Shown here: one piece after another, positions 15,631 through 23,344 of the stretch
Position numbering within the stretch: position 1 is the first letter of the stretch
Layout: the number at the start of each line of letters is the position of its first letter
NCBI RefSeq assembly: GCF_037081775.1
Contig: NZ_JBAMHQ010000004.1
Location: 1-37,263 of the forward strand
From: Haladaptatus sp. ZSTT2
Lineage (GTDB): Archaea; Halobacteriota; Halobacteria; Halobacteriales; Halococcaceae
Length of the DNA: 37,263 nucleotides
Direction of reading: 5' to 3'
Translations under genes and position numbers: made by a program
Notes under the pieces: model-generated
The model's input: only the letters and a program-made list of their open reading frames with translations
The model's database searches: none
Told to the model about the DNA's origin: nothing

Positions 15631-17356
15631 CGTCGTCCTCCTCTGGCTCTTGGTTTCCGACGTAGCGCTCTGCAATCTCATCCATCTGCGAGGCCGAGGC
15701 CTTCCCGGCGAGCGCCTTGTTGTCGGCCTTGTTCGCGGCCTTCTCGCGGTGGTGCATCTCGAACAGCGAGTCCCACGACTTCACGTCACCAAGCTTGTCG
15801 GCGTGGTTGATGATCGTCGCCAGCGCGTTTCCGTAATGCACGGGCGCGAGCTTCACCCGGAAGAATCCGGGCACGGGCGCTGCGACCTTCCACACGAACA
15901 GGATACCGCCGCCGACGAGCAGGCCAATCACGCCCGAATCAAGCAACAACGACCCGAGCAGATACGAGGCGCTGAGCCCGGCGATGCCGCCGAGAATGGC
16001 CCGCCAGTTCGTCCGCATCGTCCCGTCGTCGTCTTTGTAGCGGAGTTCGGGGAACTCGATAGAGTGGCTCTCAGGCTGGTATGCAGCCGGTGAGTCCGTC
16101 TCTGGGTCGAGTAAGTAGAGTTCGCTGTATGGGCCGCCCTCGACGTCGATGCGCGTGTGCAGGTTGCCCTGCGCTTCGAGGTCGGCGCGAGCGCCCCGGA
16201 ACCGCGCGATGAACTTCCAGAACCCGCTTCGAATCGCAGACCGCGTGCCGTCGCTCCCGCGCACCATGCGTTGGACGAACGCATCTGCAACGAGTCGTCC
16301 GGGCGCTTGTTCCAGATTCACCTTCGTCGAGCCGCCGTCGGTCGCGGGAGAGACATCGACGACGTCCTCGTCCGAGGTCGCGCCGCCGAGTACGGACGGG
16401 TCGGTCGCATCCGACTGTCGAAGCCGGAGGAACAGCGCGAGGTAGGTCTCGTCACCGAACCATTCGACGGCGAGAATCCCGAGCAGGATGCCGCCGAGAA
16501 TCGCGAGCACCCACGGCGCCGTAATCAGGGTGTTGCTGATTTGGTCCCAGAACAGCAACATCGCAATCACGATCCCGATGAGCGCGAGTACCCAGACGAG
16601 CAGCGAAATGTCCGGGCTCGCACGCGCTTTCCGCACGACCTTCCGACCAACGAACAGCGTCGAGGCCGTGAAGCCACTGAACGGCAGTACGATGAACGCG
16701 AACGCCCACGCAAGTCGCCCGCCAGCGGACGTCGTCTGCACGCCCTGTGCCGCTTTCGACGAGTGGTGAACGAAGTGCCATCGCGTCTTCGTCGGATTCG
16801 TCAGACAGTTCGACTCGCTCTCTTCTTGAACGCACATCACGACGTTGACGGGGCCGTCATAGTGCGGTTTGAGGTCGATACGAATCGGGGGCGAGTAGCC
16901 GCCGGGCACGGTGGCCGACACCGACTGCGTCGAAACGTTCGTCGCCACCTGTCGGGTGACCGTTCCGTTCTCGGTTTGCACCGCCCGCTCATCGACCTTG
17001 TAGTAGGCAAGGCGAACGGTGAGGTTCTTCGCGTCGAGGCCGTAGCCGCGCTTTGAGTGCAACTGCAGGTGGTTGCGTTTCACGGTCTCACCAGGGGCCA
17101 TGAACGACCACAACCCCGAGTCCTCGCCTTCAGGGACCCAAATGCCAGTCGGCAAGGTTTGAACGGCGTACTCGCCATATGTCCCACTCGCACGGACTGA
17201 GTCGGGTGCGTTGGCGGGTTTCTCACCACCGGCTTGCAGCTGTTGCAGACTGATCTCTGTCGTCGTCGCCTGCTCGTCGCTCTGTGCGACCGCGGCAGGC
17301 ACGAATAAACCAGCGACCACGAGCGCGAGGCAAAGCGCAACGACAGTTCGCCGCAC
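15623..17356 (-). CDS. Multi-span membrane protein with signal peptide
   Basis: A 577-aa protein. GTG start 2 nt after the preceding stop. A clear signal peptide (VVALCLALVVAGLFVPAAVA, cleavage near AVA-QS) is followed by an exported domain to about residue 210 with several NxT sites and two cysteines (VNVVMCVQEESESNC). Several membrane spans then follow (about 217-240, 255-279, 284-305), then a cytosolic domain and a further hydrophobic block near 465-505. The plan (secreted head, membrane bundle, cytosolic tail) fits an envelope or secretion-type membrane protein. Not assigned to a family. It ends with an acidic EPEEDDDE tail. Confidence 0.75.
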   Translation of the reverse strand: MRRTVVALCLALVVAGLFVPAAVAQSDEQATTTEISLQQLQAGGEKPANAPDSVRASGTYGEYAVQTLPTGIWVPEGEDSGLWSFMAPGETVKRNHLQLHSKRGYGLDAKNLTVRLAYYKVDERAVQTENGTVTRQVATNVSTQSVSATVPGGYSPPIRIDLKPHYDGPVNVVMCVQEESESNCLTNPTKTRWHFVHHSSKAAQGVQTTSAGGRLAWAFAFIVLPFSGFTASTLFVGRKVVRKARASPDISLLVWVLALIGIVIAMLLFWDQISNTLITAPWVLAILGGILLGILAVEWFGDETYLALFLRLRQSDATDPSVLGGATSDEDVVDVSPATDGGSTKVNLEQAPGRLVADAFVQRMVRGSDGTRSAIRSGFWKFIARFRGARADLEAQGNLHTRIDVEGGPYSELYLLDPETDSPAAYQPESHSIEFPELRYKDDDGTMRTNWRAILGGIAGLSASYLLGSLLLDSGVIGLLVGGGILFVWKVAAPVPGFFRVKLAPVHYGNALATIINHADKLGDVKSWDSLFEMHHREKAANKADNKALAGKASASQMDEIAERYVGNQEPEEDDDE

Positions 17357-17358
17357 GA

Positions 17359-17826
17359 CTATCGCGACCTCCGCCCACGCGATTGGCGTGCTTCCTCACG
17401 CTTGCGAGCCCTCTTCGTGCGATTTGCGACGATGGTCGCGCCACCCATGATGATGAGCGTCAGCCCGAGCAGTTGCCCGCCCGAAAGCGCCACCGTCCCT
17501 TCAAGACCGAGCGCGCCGAGTCCGCCAAGGACAATTCCCCCGATCATCTGGGGTGCTGACGCGATGATCTCCCCAAGCAGGTTTCCGAACTCAGAGAGGT
17601 TCATCGACGCTTCCCAGAGTGCGCCGAGCAGGCCGACGCTCGCTGCGGCGAAGAAGCCAGTAATCCCACCCGTCCATTTCCGGGCTTTGCCGCCGACGAT
17701 GATACCGGCGTCGTAGCCGGTGTTTCCGCGTTGATACTCTTGGACTGTCCAGACGCCAAAGACGAATACGACGAGTCCAGCGACCGCCCAGAGCCAATGC
17801 TGAGCAAGCCACGCAAGTACGTTCAT
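17359..17826 (-). CDS. Membrane protein with basic C-terminus
   Basis: A 155-aa protein with four probable spans: about residues 8-28 (LWAVAGLVVFVFGVW), 53-72, 90-108 and 114-135. A strongly basic cytosolic tail follows (NRTKRARKREEARQSRGRRSR) that could touch DNA or lipid head groups. Its ATG overlaps the stop of an 18-codon frame. Basic-tailed membrane proteins are known among the internal membrane proteins of haloarchaeal pleomorphic viruses; the likeness is one of plan only. Confidence 0.75.
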   Translation of the reverse strand: MNVLAWLAQHWLWAVAGLVVFVFGVWTVQEYQRGNTGYDAGIIVGGKARKWTGGITGFFAAASVGLLGALWEASMNLSEFGNLLGEIIASAPQMIGGIVLGGLGALGLEGTVALSGGQLLGLTLIIMGGATIVANRTKRARKREEARQSRGRRSR

Positions 17827-17879
17827 ACGCCCACCTCGCGGGCGTTCTGTTCCGTTGTCTGTCGATTATTCTGTGTCAT
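17823..17879 (-). CDS. Possible 18-aa coupled mini-ORF
   Basis: An 18-codon frame (starts MTQNNRQ) begins with ATG overlapping the preceding stop and ends with TGA overlapping the next ATG, so it bridges exactly what would otherwise be a 49-nt gap. It may be a true microprotein, or simply a device that carries ribosomes to the next gene. Confidence 0.35.
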   Translation of the reverse strand: MTQNNRQTTEQNAREVGV

Positions 17880-18148
17880 GAGTTGTTTCGCTTCTTTCGT
17901 TTTTTGTCTAATCCGACGAGCATTGAGCCGAACATCACCACCGCTGCCATCAGAAAGATGCCGTCCCACGGCACCCCCGGCAGCAGTTTCGGCCCGATGT
18001 ATTTGCTGAACAAGCTAACGGCTGGATAGTACAGGCTCGGGTGTGCCAGAAACGACGGATCGAGCAGACCAGTCAGGAGGAACCACGCGCCCCCACCGAT
18101 GGACAGCAGCGTCCCGCCCACGGTTGCGAGCAGGCGATTCCTTGTCAT
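17876..18148 (-). CDS. Small membrane protein
   Basis: A 90-aa protein with probable spans at residues 8-27 (TVGGTLLSIGGGAWFLLTGLL) and about 60-80 (IFLMAAVVMFGSMLVGL), ending in a basic, cytosolic KKRKKRNNS tail. ATGA overlap with the preceding gene. Family not recognised; part of the membrane-protein series in this operon. Confidence 0.75.
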   Translation of the reverse strand: MTRNRLLATVGGTLLSIGGGAWFLLTGLLDPSFLAHPSLYYPAVSLFSKYIGPKLLPGVPWDGIFLMAAVVMFGSMLVGLDKKRKKRNNS

Positions 18149-18672
18149 CGAATCAACCCTCCGAGACCGGGCACGACGTCTGCCACCACACGCAAGACAA
18201 CGACCACGAGCGCGCCGAAGACGAACGCGACCACGACTGCGGCGAGCGTCCCTGCAAGGGGAGCCCCAAGGCCGAGGTTCACGAGACCGCCGCGCATTGA
18301 GCCGAGAATCATCGACGGAATTGAGGTGACCGCTGTCGCGACGGGCGCAAGACCAAGGCCCACCGAGTCGAGTGACATCCCGATCATGTCCTCGACCTTC
18401 TGAAACGCGAGGTCGATGAACGCGATCGTGTACTGCGTGGGCGTGATGATGAGCGTTTTAACGAGCCAGACGATGACCGTCCCGAGAATGAACGTCTTGG
18501 GGTTCTTCGCGAACTTCTTGAGTTCGCCAGGAACGCCCGCGAGGCTGTCCCAATCGACCGCACTCTCGGTGACAGTCGCCGGTGAGTCGTCGCCGTCGCT
18601 GGTGCCTGCGCCCTGAAAATTCGCGTCGTCGCCGTCCCCGCCGTCGAACGAGCCGTCCGGGCTCGTGCTCAT
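18145..18672 (-). CDS. Membrane protein with acidic N-terminal tail
   Basis: A 175-aa protein. The ATG at 18672 overlaps the preceding stop (ATGA), so the in-frame start at 18693 is rejected. Residues 1-45 are acidic and Gly/Asp-rich, presumably cytosolic or lumenal. Hydrophobic stretches follow at about 60-78 (FILGTVIVWLVKTLIIT), 100-125 (LGLAPVATAVTSIPSMIL) and 138-170 (LAGTLAAVVVAFVFGALVVVVL). Not recognised. Confidence 0.75.
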   Translation of the reverse strand: MSTSPDGSFDGGDGDDANFQGAGTSDGDDSPATVTESAVDWDSLAGVPGELKKFAKNPKTFILGTVIVWLVKTLIITPTQYTIAFIDLAFQKVEDMIGMSLDSVGLGLAPVATAVTSIPSMILGSMRGGLVNLGLGAPLAGTLAAVVVAFVFGALVVVVLRVVADVVPGLGGLIR

Positions 18673-19058
18673 GCGTACGGCCTCCGCTCCCACAGCAATG
18701 CAATCACGGAGAGGATGACGATGGCTTCAGCTGTGAGTACGAGCGGCGCAAACGGACCGGTCTGTGTCGCCTCGACGAAGCCGACTTGCCACGACTCAAT
18801 GACGAGCGCGGCAGAGCCACCGAGTGACTCACGCACGAGCGTCGCGAGGAACTCTCCGAAGCCGGAGACAGCCCACACTTGGACGCCAACAAGCGACTCA
18901 ACAATGCGGATGTAGCCGCCGACGATGACCGCGAGAATGCTGCTCGCAACGGCCGTCGCAATCTTCGCCCACCTGAGTTTTGTTTCGTCCTCGACGAACC
19001 GCTCTGCAAGCGTGGTCTTGTCAATCCCTCCCTGAGCTGCGTCTTGGCTATTGACCAT
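18669..19058 (-). CDS. Small two-span membrane protein
   Basis: A 129-aa protein with a hydrophilic N-terminus, a span at about residues 37-55 (TAVASSILAVIVGGYI), an amphipathic middle, and a C-terminal span starting after GPFAPL and ending in LLWERR. The last span, with its GPF.P start and [LY]..RR end, resembles the C-terminal span of the preceding 149-aa protein, suggesting that the two are paralogues. A 52-nt gap separates the genes. Function unknown; probable envelope component. Confidence 0.72.
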   Translation of the reverse strand: MVNSQDAAQGGIDKTTLAERFVEDETKLRWAKIATAVASSILAVIVGGYIRIVESLVGVQVWAVSGFGEFLATLVRESLGGSAALVIESWQVGFVEATQTGPFAPLVLTAEAIVILSVIALLWERRPYA

Positions 19059-19110
19059 GAGTTACCCCCAAAATCGCAGCGTCGGGCGCGGTTCGCCAGC
19101 CAGCCATGGG

Positions 19111-19560
19111 TTAGTCCTCCTCGCCGTCCGAATCGTTGCCGATGAACGGCAGGTCGATTCCCAATCCTGGGACGTCTGAATCGCGGCGATCCAGGTACCA
19201 GGCGACGATGGAGACGACGCCGATCGAGACAAGCGTGGCAATCCACGGCAGGAACGGGCCGAGTTCCGCGAACGCCCCCGTGTCTATCGACCGTGCCGCG
19301 CTGTCGAATGCTTGCCCGATGAAGCCAGCTGGTGCGGTGGTGATGGCGTTAATCCACGTCACCCCGCCGAGCCCGAAGGCGTCGATGAGGCCCGTGAAAA
19401 AGCCCGTGACTGCGTCGATGCCAGCCGCAAAGCCCGCGCCAACCGCGAGCATGAGGCCGCCGAGAATCCCGACGAACGCCTCGCCAAACGTCTCCCAGCG
19501 GTCGTCCGCTGTGGTGAAGTAGGACAGGGCTTTGTTCAGCCGCGGGTCGTCAGATGCCAT
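19111..19560 (-). CDS. Small multi-span membrane protein
   Basis: A 149-aa protein from the ATG at 19560, 4 nt after the TAG of the 505-aa gene; an in-frame start at 19623 would overlap that gene by 59 nt. Spans at about residues 25-45 (FVGILGGLMLAVGAGFAAGI) and 104-122 (LPWIATLVSIGVVSIVAWYL), with a central Gly/Ala-rich amphipathic part. An acidic tail (GNDSDGEED) closes the protein. The GPF.PW...LDRR end matches the pattern in the next gene. Confidence 0.75.
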   Translation of the reverse strand: MASDDPRLNKALSYFTTADDRWETFGEAFVGILGGLMLAVGAGFAAGIDAVTGFFTGLIDAFGLGGVTWINAITTAPAGFIGQAFDSAARSIDTGAFAELGPFLPWIATLVSIGVVSIVAWYLDRRDSDVPGLGIDLPFIGNDSDGEED

Positions 19561-19564
19561 CGGC

Positions 19565-21082
19565 CTATGCCCCCGTGTCGTCTGATTTGCCGAACTTCGT
19601 GAGCACGGCCAGCGAGCCCGCAATCGTTGCGAATCCGGCCATGATCCAGTTCATGAAGCCCGCCAGCAGGCCACCATCCTCTTGGAAGCCACCCGCAGAC
19701 TGACTCTGCTGCAGCGCCATGAACTGCTCTTCGTCGAGTTTCAGCTCGTACTTCACGACGTGGAGCGAGCCGGGCTGAATCGTCGAGTCGAGCGTGACGT
19801 TCGTTCCTTCGCCCGTGTAGAGCGAGGTCTTGTCCGACCACTCGGAGTCAGAGATGTTTTCGAGTTCAGTGTCCTCGCTCACGCCTTCGGCGAGTTCCAC
19901 CGAGATGATGCGGTCTTCGGTGACCTGTTGTTCTTCGACGAACTCTGCGTTCGCGTAGCTCAGGTCGTAGGAGTCTTCTGGCCCCATCCGCACGTAGATC
20001 GTTGCGGTGCCGTGGTAGCCAGGGTACTTGTCGGTCTGTTCGAACTCGGCCATAATGTCCTCATCTCCGGTGAGGTCGGCGGTGCCGATGGCAGAGAAGG
20101 TGAGGTCGCGGATTTCTGCGTCGTCCGCCCACGAGCCGAGCGTCGACAGCGAGTGAACCGAAATCGCTCCTGCGGTTTTGACCTCGTAGATTTCGCGGGT
20201 TTTGATGTCTTCGTCTGCGTTCTCGTACTTCTCGATGCCCAGCTGGTACTTGCTGAGTTTTTCGAGGTTGAGCAGCGAGACCGAGATGTCTGCGTCGCCG
20301 TCGATGACCCGAACTTCGACACTCTCGATGTTGTCGAAGGTACCGTCGCCGTTCGCCACGGTCGTCATCTCGCCGAGTTGGCGCTGGAAGACGTAGCCGT
20401 CGCCCGTTGCGTTGGCGATGAAGTCCTCGCCACTCGACCGGGAGGTGTTGACTTCACCGACTTTTTCGTCGCCGTCTTCGTCGATGACGGCTACCTCAAC
20501 GATAGTGCCCGAGTCGAGCGTGTCGATGTCCATGCCAACCTGCATGAAGCGCTTGTTCTCGTCACTCGTGACCGAGAAGTTCGAGAACGTGTAGACGACG
20601 GTGTCGCCGCCGGCCATTGCACCGTCGGTCTGGAACCGAATGGCGTCAACGTCGGGGGCGACTTCGACGTTGGCGGCGGCGTTGCCGCTGCCGCTGGTTG
20701 CGCCGGCGTTGTCGACGCTCCATTCGCCTGCGTCGAGCGCGCTCACGTTCTCTTCTTCGTGGGGGAATGCGCCCCAGTCGGAGTCGTTGACGTGTGTGGC
20801 GGTGAAGCTGTAGGGGTTGAGCAGGTCGCTTGATTGGTTGACCTGCGCTTCCATCTTGACGACGTCGCCTTCGTCGTTTTCGTATTTTCGTGCGTCTTCG
20901 TCTGTGACGCCCCAGTCCATTTTGTGGACGGATTTGGTGACGTCGTAGTGGTGTTCGGGTGCGGGTGCTGCGTCTGCGCTCCAGTTGACGCCGCCGACGA
21001 CTGCGCCGGCTACGGGGACGGCGAGCAGGATCGCGGCAAGCAGCACTGCGAGCGCTGTTTGTGAATTGAATTTGAATTTCAT
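19565..21082 (-). CDS. Secreted, C-terminally anchored surface protein (candidate spike)
   Basis: A 505-aa protein, first gene of the minus-strand train. N-terminal signal: a basic MKFKF, then a hydrophobic core to about residue 28 (ALAVLLAAILLAVPVAGAVV). A very acidic beta-rich ectodomain follows with about six NxS/T sites. Near the end there is a single span (about 467-497, FMNWIMAGFATIAGSLAVL) and a short cytosolic tail (KFGKSDDTGA). Type I topology of this size is what pleolipovirus spike proteins show, but no sequence match is claimed. As the first gene it is probably the most strongly expressed product, fitting a main structural protein. Confidence 0.8.
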   Translation of the reverse strand: MKFKFNSQTALAVLLAAILLAVPVAGAVVGGVNWSADAAPAPEHHYDVTKSVHKMDWGVTDEDARKYENDEGDVVKMEAQVNQSSDLLNPYSFTATHVNDSDWGAFPHEEENVSALDAGEWSVDNAGATSGSGNAAANVEVAPDVDAIRFQTDGAMAGGDTVVYTFSNFSVTSDENKRFMQVGMDIDTLDSGTIVEVAVIDEDGDEKVGEVNTSRSSGEDFIANATGDGYVFQRQLGEMTTVANGDGTFDNIESVEVRVIDGDADISVSLLNLEKLSKYQLGIEKYENADEDIKTREIYEVKTAGAISVHSLSTLGSWADDAEIRDLTFSAIGTADLTGDEDIMAEFEQTDKYPGYHGTATIYVRMGPEDSYDLSYANAEFVEEQQVTEDRIISVELAEGVSEDTELENISDSEWSDKTSLYTGEGTNVTLDSTIQPGSLHVVKYELKLDEEQFMALQQSQSAGGFQEDGGLLAGFMNWIMAGFATIAGSLAVLTKFGKSDDTGA

Positions 21083-21376
21083 GAATGAACTCTCGTTTCA
21101 GGCGAGAGCGCTCCTTGATCTGGTGGTGGTGCCTGGTGCCGCGTCTGAACCCTCCCTCGACAATCCCACCATAGTAGTACGTCACTGCTGTGCGGCCTCT
21201 CGGGGCCGTGAGTTTGCTGAGTCATAGTCGATACCGGACGCCTGTTTCGCGCGCGCCCGATACCGACCGCGTCGCTACCTCTCGGGATAACTGTCAGGAA
21301 AATAGCCACTCTGTAGGCGGGTTACCCTACTACTCCACCAAGGCTTATGTAGGGGTGTATCGACGGACTGCTGTCA
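21083..21376. promoter_or_regulatory. Divergent control region of the particle operon and AbrB-like gene
   Basis: A 294-bp gap between the minus-strand train and a plus-strand regulator. Just before the 505-aa gene lies a hairpin (CTCTCG 21090-21095 with CGAGAG 21103-21108). A second hairpin is at 21193-21208 (CGGCC/GGCCG). On the minus strand TACTACTATGG near 21170 may be a TATA region. For the plus gene CTTATGTA (21343-21350) is 27-34 nt before its ATG, and GGGTTACCC (21319-21327) is a palindrome just upstream that may bind a regulator, perhaps the AbrB-like protein itself. Confidence 0.5.
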
Positions 21377-21568
21377 ATGGCGATTCGAAAACTCAGAGCA
21401 ATCGATGGGTCTGGTTACGTGAGTTTGTCAAAAGACGATCTTCGGCTCGAAGGACTCGTCGATGAGGATGGAGAGATTGTGGAGGGACAGTCGGTACATG
21501 TTCGACACGAAGGCGATGGCGAGTGGCGACTGAGATTGTTGGGGCAAGACGACTGTATAATTGGATGA
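21377..21568 (+). CDS. AbrB/SpoVT-like small DNA-binding protein
   Basis: A 63-aa protein with the swapped-hairpin layout: basic N-terminus (MAIRKLRAIDGSGYVSLSKDDL), then EIVEGQSVHVRHEGDGEWRLRLL. Haloarchaea have many near-identical short proteins of this type (DUF8053-like, from memory), thought to be dimeric DNA-binding regulators. It stands alone, divergent from the 13-kb particle operon, which makes it a good candidate for control of that operon (inference). Leaderless: TATA-like CTTATGTA lies about 30 nt upstream. Confidence 0.65.
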   Translation: MAIRKLRAIDGSGYVSLSKDDLRLEGLVDEDGEIVEGQSVHVRHEGDGEWRLRLLGQDDCIIG

Positions 21569-21698
21569 GAATTAAGAAGGGATGGATATCTTCAATTCAG
21601 TAATTCTAATTATTTCAATTAAACTATTACAATATTAATTAGTTGTCGTCACATAACAAACTTATTTAGGCTGAATGAAGGCCCCCACACCCCAAAAC

Positions 21699-21707
21699 CT
21701 TATATAT
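21699..21707 (+). promoter_or_regulatory. TATA box of the zinc-ribbon gene at 21731
   Basis: CTTATATAT lies 24-32 nt before the ATG, the spacing expected for a leaderless haloarchaeal mRNA. The surrounding 21.57-21.73 kb is very AT-rich and holds no other gene. Confidence 0.6.
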
Positions 21708-21730
21708 CTAGAATAGCGGAACCAGTCGTA

Positions 21731-22222
21731 ATGATTCAAAATCATAATCATTATTGCACTAATTGTTCATTGGACATTCCATTTTTAGAAAATCGATGCC
21801 CTGCGTGTGATTGTGAGCAAGGCTGGCCAACCAAAGCAATTTGTTTTGCTTGCATCCAAACTGTTGATACAAAGTACAATGGTTACTGTCCATCTTGCAA
21901 CACTCAGCTAACGGATTGGAATATTGTAGGTTATCAAATCTGGCAAGAGGGCTTTCAGAAAGAATTCTTAGTTAGTGAGAACATCGATCACCCTGAATCA
22001 GCGGGTTTCAATCTTGGTTTAGGATGGCCTGTTGGCCAACGTGCAGACTATCGACTCCCACTTCCTGACAACAGCGAAATTCATGTTAAGGTGTACGAGG
22101 ATCATTACAAGGTTCACAGAGATAAACGAACAGCTAACGACCCCATTGGTCATTTGATTCTGGATGCACCAGTTCAGACAGCTGTAGTCCTAGTAGGAGC
22201 TTACTTCATATTGAAATCATGA
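21731..22222 (+). CDS. Zinc-ribbon protein with C-terminal hydrophobic segment
   Basis: A 163-aa protein with four cysteine pairs in its first 58 residues (CTNC, CPAC-x-C, CFAC, CPSC), giving two zinc ribbons. An aromatic-rich central part follows (IVGYQIWQEGFQKEFLV) and a final hydrophobic stretch (VQTAVVLVGAYFIL) that may anchor it to the membrane. It is AT-rich compared with the flanking train, a sign of separate origin. Family not recognised; metal binding is the only supported property. Confidence 0.7.
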   Translation: MIQNHNHYCTNCSLDIPFLENRCPACDCEQGWPTKAICFACIQTVDTKYNGYCPSCNTQLTDWNIVGYQIWQEGFQKEFLVSENIDHPESAGFNLGLGWPVGQRADYRLPLPDNSEIHVKVYEDHYKVHRDKRTANDPIGHLILDAPVQTAVVLVGAYFILKS

Positions 22223-22283
22223 GGGACTCCCAAATTATTTGATTTCCGGGGAATTGATTTTTCCAGATTCCATTCTCACACCC

Positions 22284-22925
22284 CTATTTCAGATACGACA
22301 AGTATGTCATTGCGTCTCGGGCGATGTGGTCGGGTTCAGGCCCCAGGTAGTTCTCTCTGAATGTCTCTCGACCACTAGCAGTCATCGCCCATCCGCCCCA
22401 ACCCATAGTGAGTTGCTCTGCGATGGGCACGCCAGAGAACGCTAAACTGTAGTAGGTATCCGTGGCCCAGGTTCTCCGGAGATCGTGCATTCCAACGTCG
22501 TGCCAGAGGCCCTGTTCTCGTGGATTAGTTGTTTGCTCAGCGACAGACTCTCGAGCTTCTTGAATCCAGTTCCTGAGAGTCTTGGTGGTGACACCGAGGA
22601 GCGGTTCATCTTTTCGAAGACCAGCTGCATTCGAGAGGAGCGTAGCGGTTCGACGAACGTCGACTGAAACGGGGCATTCTCTCATTCCTGTTTTCCCATC
22701 GGGGATGATGAGCTTCCACTGGTCGGCGTCTTCACCTTCAAGGGACCGGAAGTGTTCACGGGCAACAGTTCGGACTTCGTCGCTGCGAAGTCCATGAAGC
22801 CCAAGTTGGAGCGCAAGGTGTCTTCGGGGGCGTTCGTCTCGATAGACATTGAGGAGTTGGTGTTGGTCGTCGCGTGAGAGCCAGACTCGACGGCCGTCTT
22901 TGGTTGGGTATGGTCTGATTTGCAT
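22284..22925 (-). CDS. Short tyrosine recombinase (second integrase-like gene)
   Basis: A 213-aa protein that matches the catalytic domain of tyrosine recombinases: R47 in GLHGLRSDEVR, a beta hairpin with K78, box II HDLRRTWATD (H147, R150), and a candidate nucleophile Y193 in FRENYLG. The usual second His/Trp motif is only partly kept (TMGWGGW). The N-terminal core-binding domain is almost absent, a form often seen in haloarchaeal plasmids and temperate pleolipoviruses. It may resolve dimers or invert DNA, or be a relic from an earlier element nested here. It is distinct from the integrase at the right end. Confidence 0.75.
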   Translation of the reverse strand: MQIRPYPTKDGRRVWLSRDDQHQLLNVYRDERPRRHLALQLGLHGLRSDEVRTVAREHFRSLEGEDADQWKLIIPDGKTGMRECPVSVDVRRTATLLSNAAGLRKDEPLLGVTTKTLRNWIQEARESVAEQTTNPREQGLWHDVGMHDLRRTWATDTYYSLAFSGVPIAEQLTMGWGGWAMTASGRETFRENYLGPEPDHIARDAMTYLSYLK

Positions 22926-23083
22926 GGGTTTCCGGTTTCTCTGGCTTGTCGGCTATTCCCGGAAACAAAACTGCTTCGGTGGTAGTGAATTGGGTGTGAC
23001 TTAGGACGAGTCAGTTCGGATTTTGGTTTTGAGGGTGCGAGAATAGTTCATTCTCGGAAACACTCATCTCCCCACCATGACAA

Positions 23084-23091
23084 ATATATAA
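23084..23091 (+). promoter_or_regulatory. TATA box of the 46-aa zinc-ribbon gene
   Basis: ATATATAA lies 23-30 nt before the ATG at 23114; the spacing predicts a leaderless mRNA. The gene has no Shine-Dalgarno sequence. Confidence 0.55.
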
Positions 23092-23113
23092 TACTATTTC
23101 AATATACTATTCA

Positions 23114-23254
23114 ATGGCCGAATATGAACTTACTTGTGACAATTGTGGGTCAGCCACGTGGAAAGATAGCTATGAAAAACAATACATGACCACGGGTGTC
23201 CGTTCAATCATCCAATGTGCTGGGTGTGGAGCGACACATCATTTATGGCACTAA
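23114..23254 (+). CDS. 46-aa zinc-ribbon protein
   Basis: A short frame beginning MAEYELTCDNCG with cysteine pairs C8/C11 and C35/C38 (CAGCG), the classic layout of a TFIIS-like minimal zinc ribbon. A TATA box at the right distance supports expression. The AT-rich codons are like those of the gene at 21.7 kb. Role unknown. Confidence 0.65.
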   Translation: MAEYELTCDNCGSATWKDSYEKQYMTTGVRSIIQCAGCGATHHLWH

Positions 23255-23286
23255 TATTGGAGGGGTTTCTGAAATTGAGATACTTT

Positions 23287-23302
23287 CAGTTTCACTCTCC
23301 CC
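23287..23302 (+). promoter_or_regulatory. CAGTTTCAC motif, copy 1 (before the D12 methylase)
   Basis: CAGTTTCACTCTCCCC lies 43-58 nt before the methylase ATG and is followed after about 15 nt by ACTTTTCTAG, which may act as a weak TATA element. It is one of four related copies in the window (23287, 24155, 24485, 35042), all upstream of genes on the plus strand. Confidence 0.45.
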
Positions 23303-23344
23303 TATAGACCGCCACTTTTCTAGTCCCCCAGAAACCAGCAGTCC

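Noticed and set aside
19048-19107. 19-codon frame in the gap before the 129-aa gene
   Set aside because: No overlap with the preceding stop, poor composition, and it overlaps the next start by 11 nt; much weaker case than the 18-codon frame at 17823.
19682-20833. 383-codon plus-strand frame opposite the 505-aa surface protein
   Set aside because: Val/Phe/Asp-rich reverse image of acidic coding sequence; no signal or domain.
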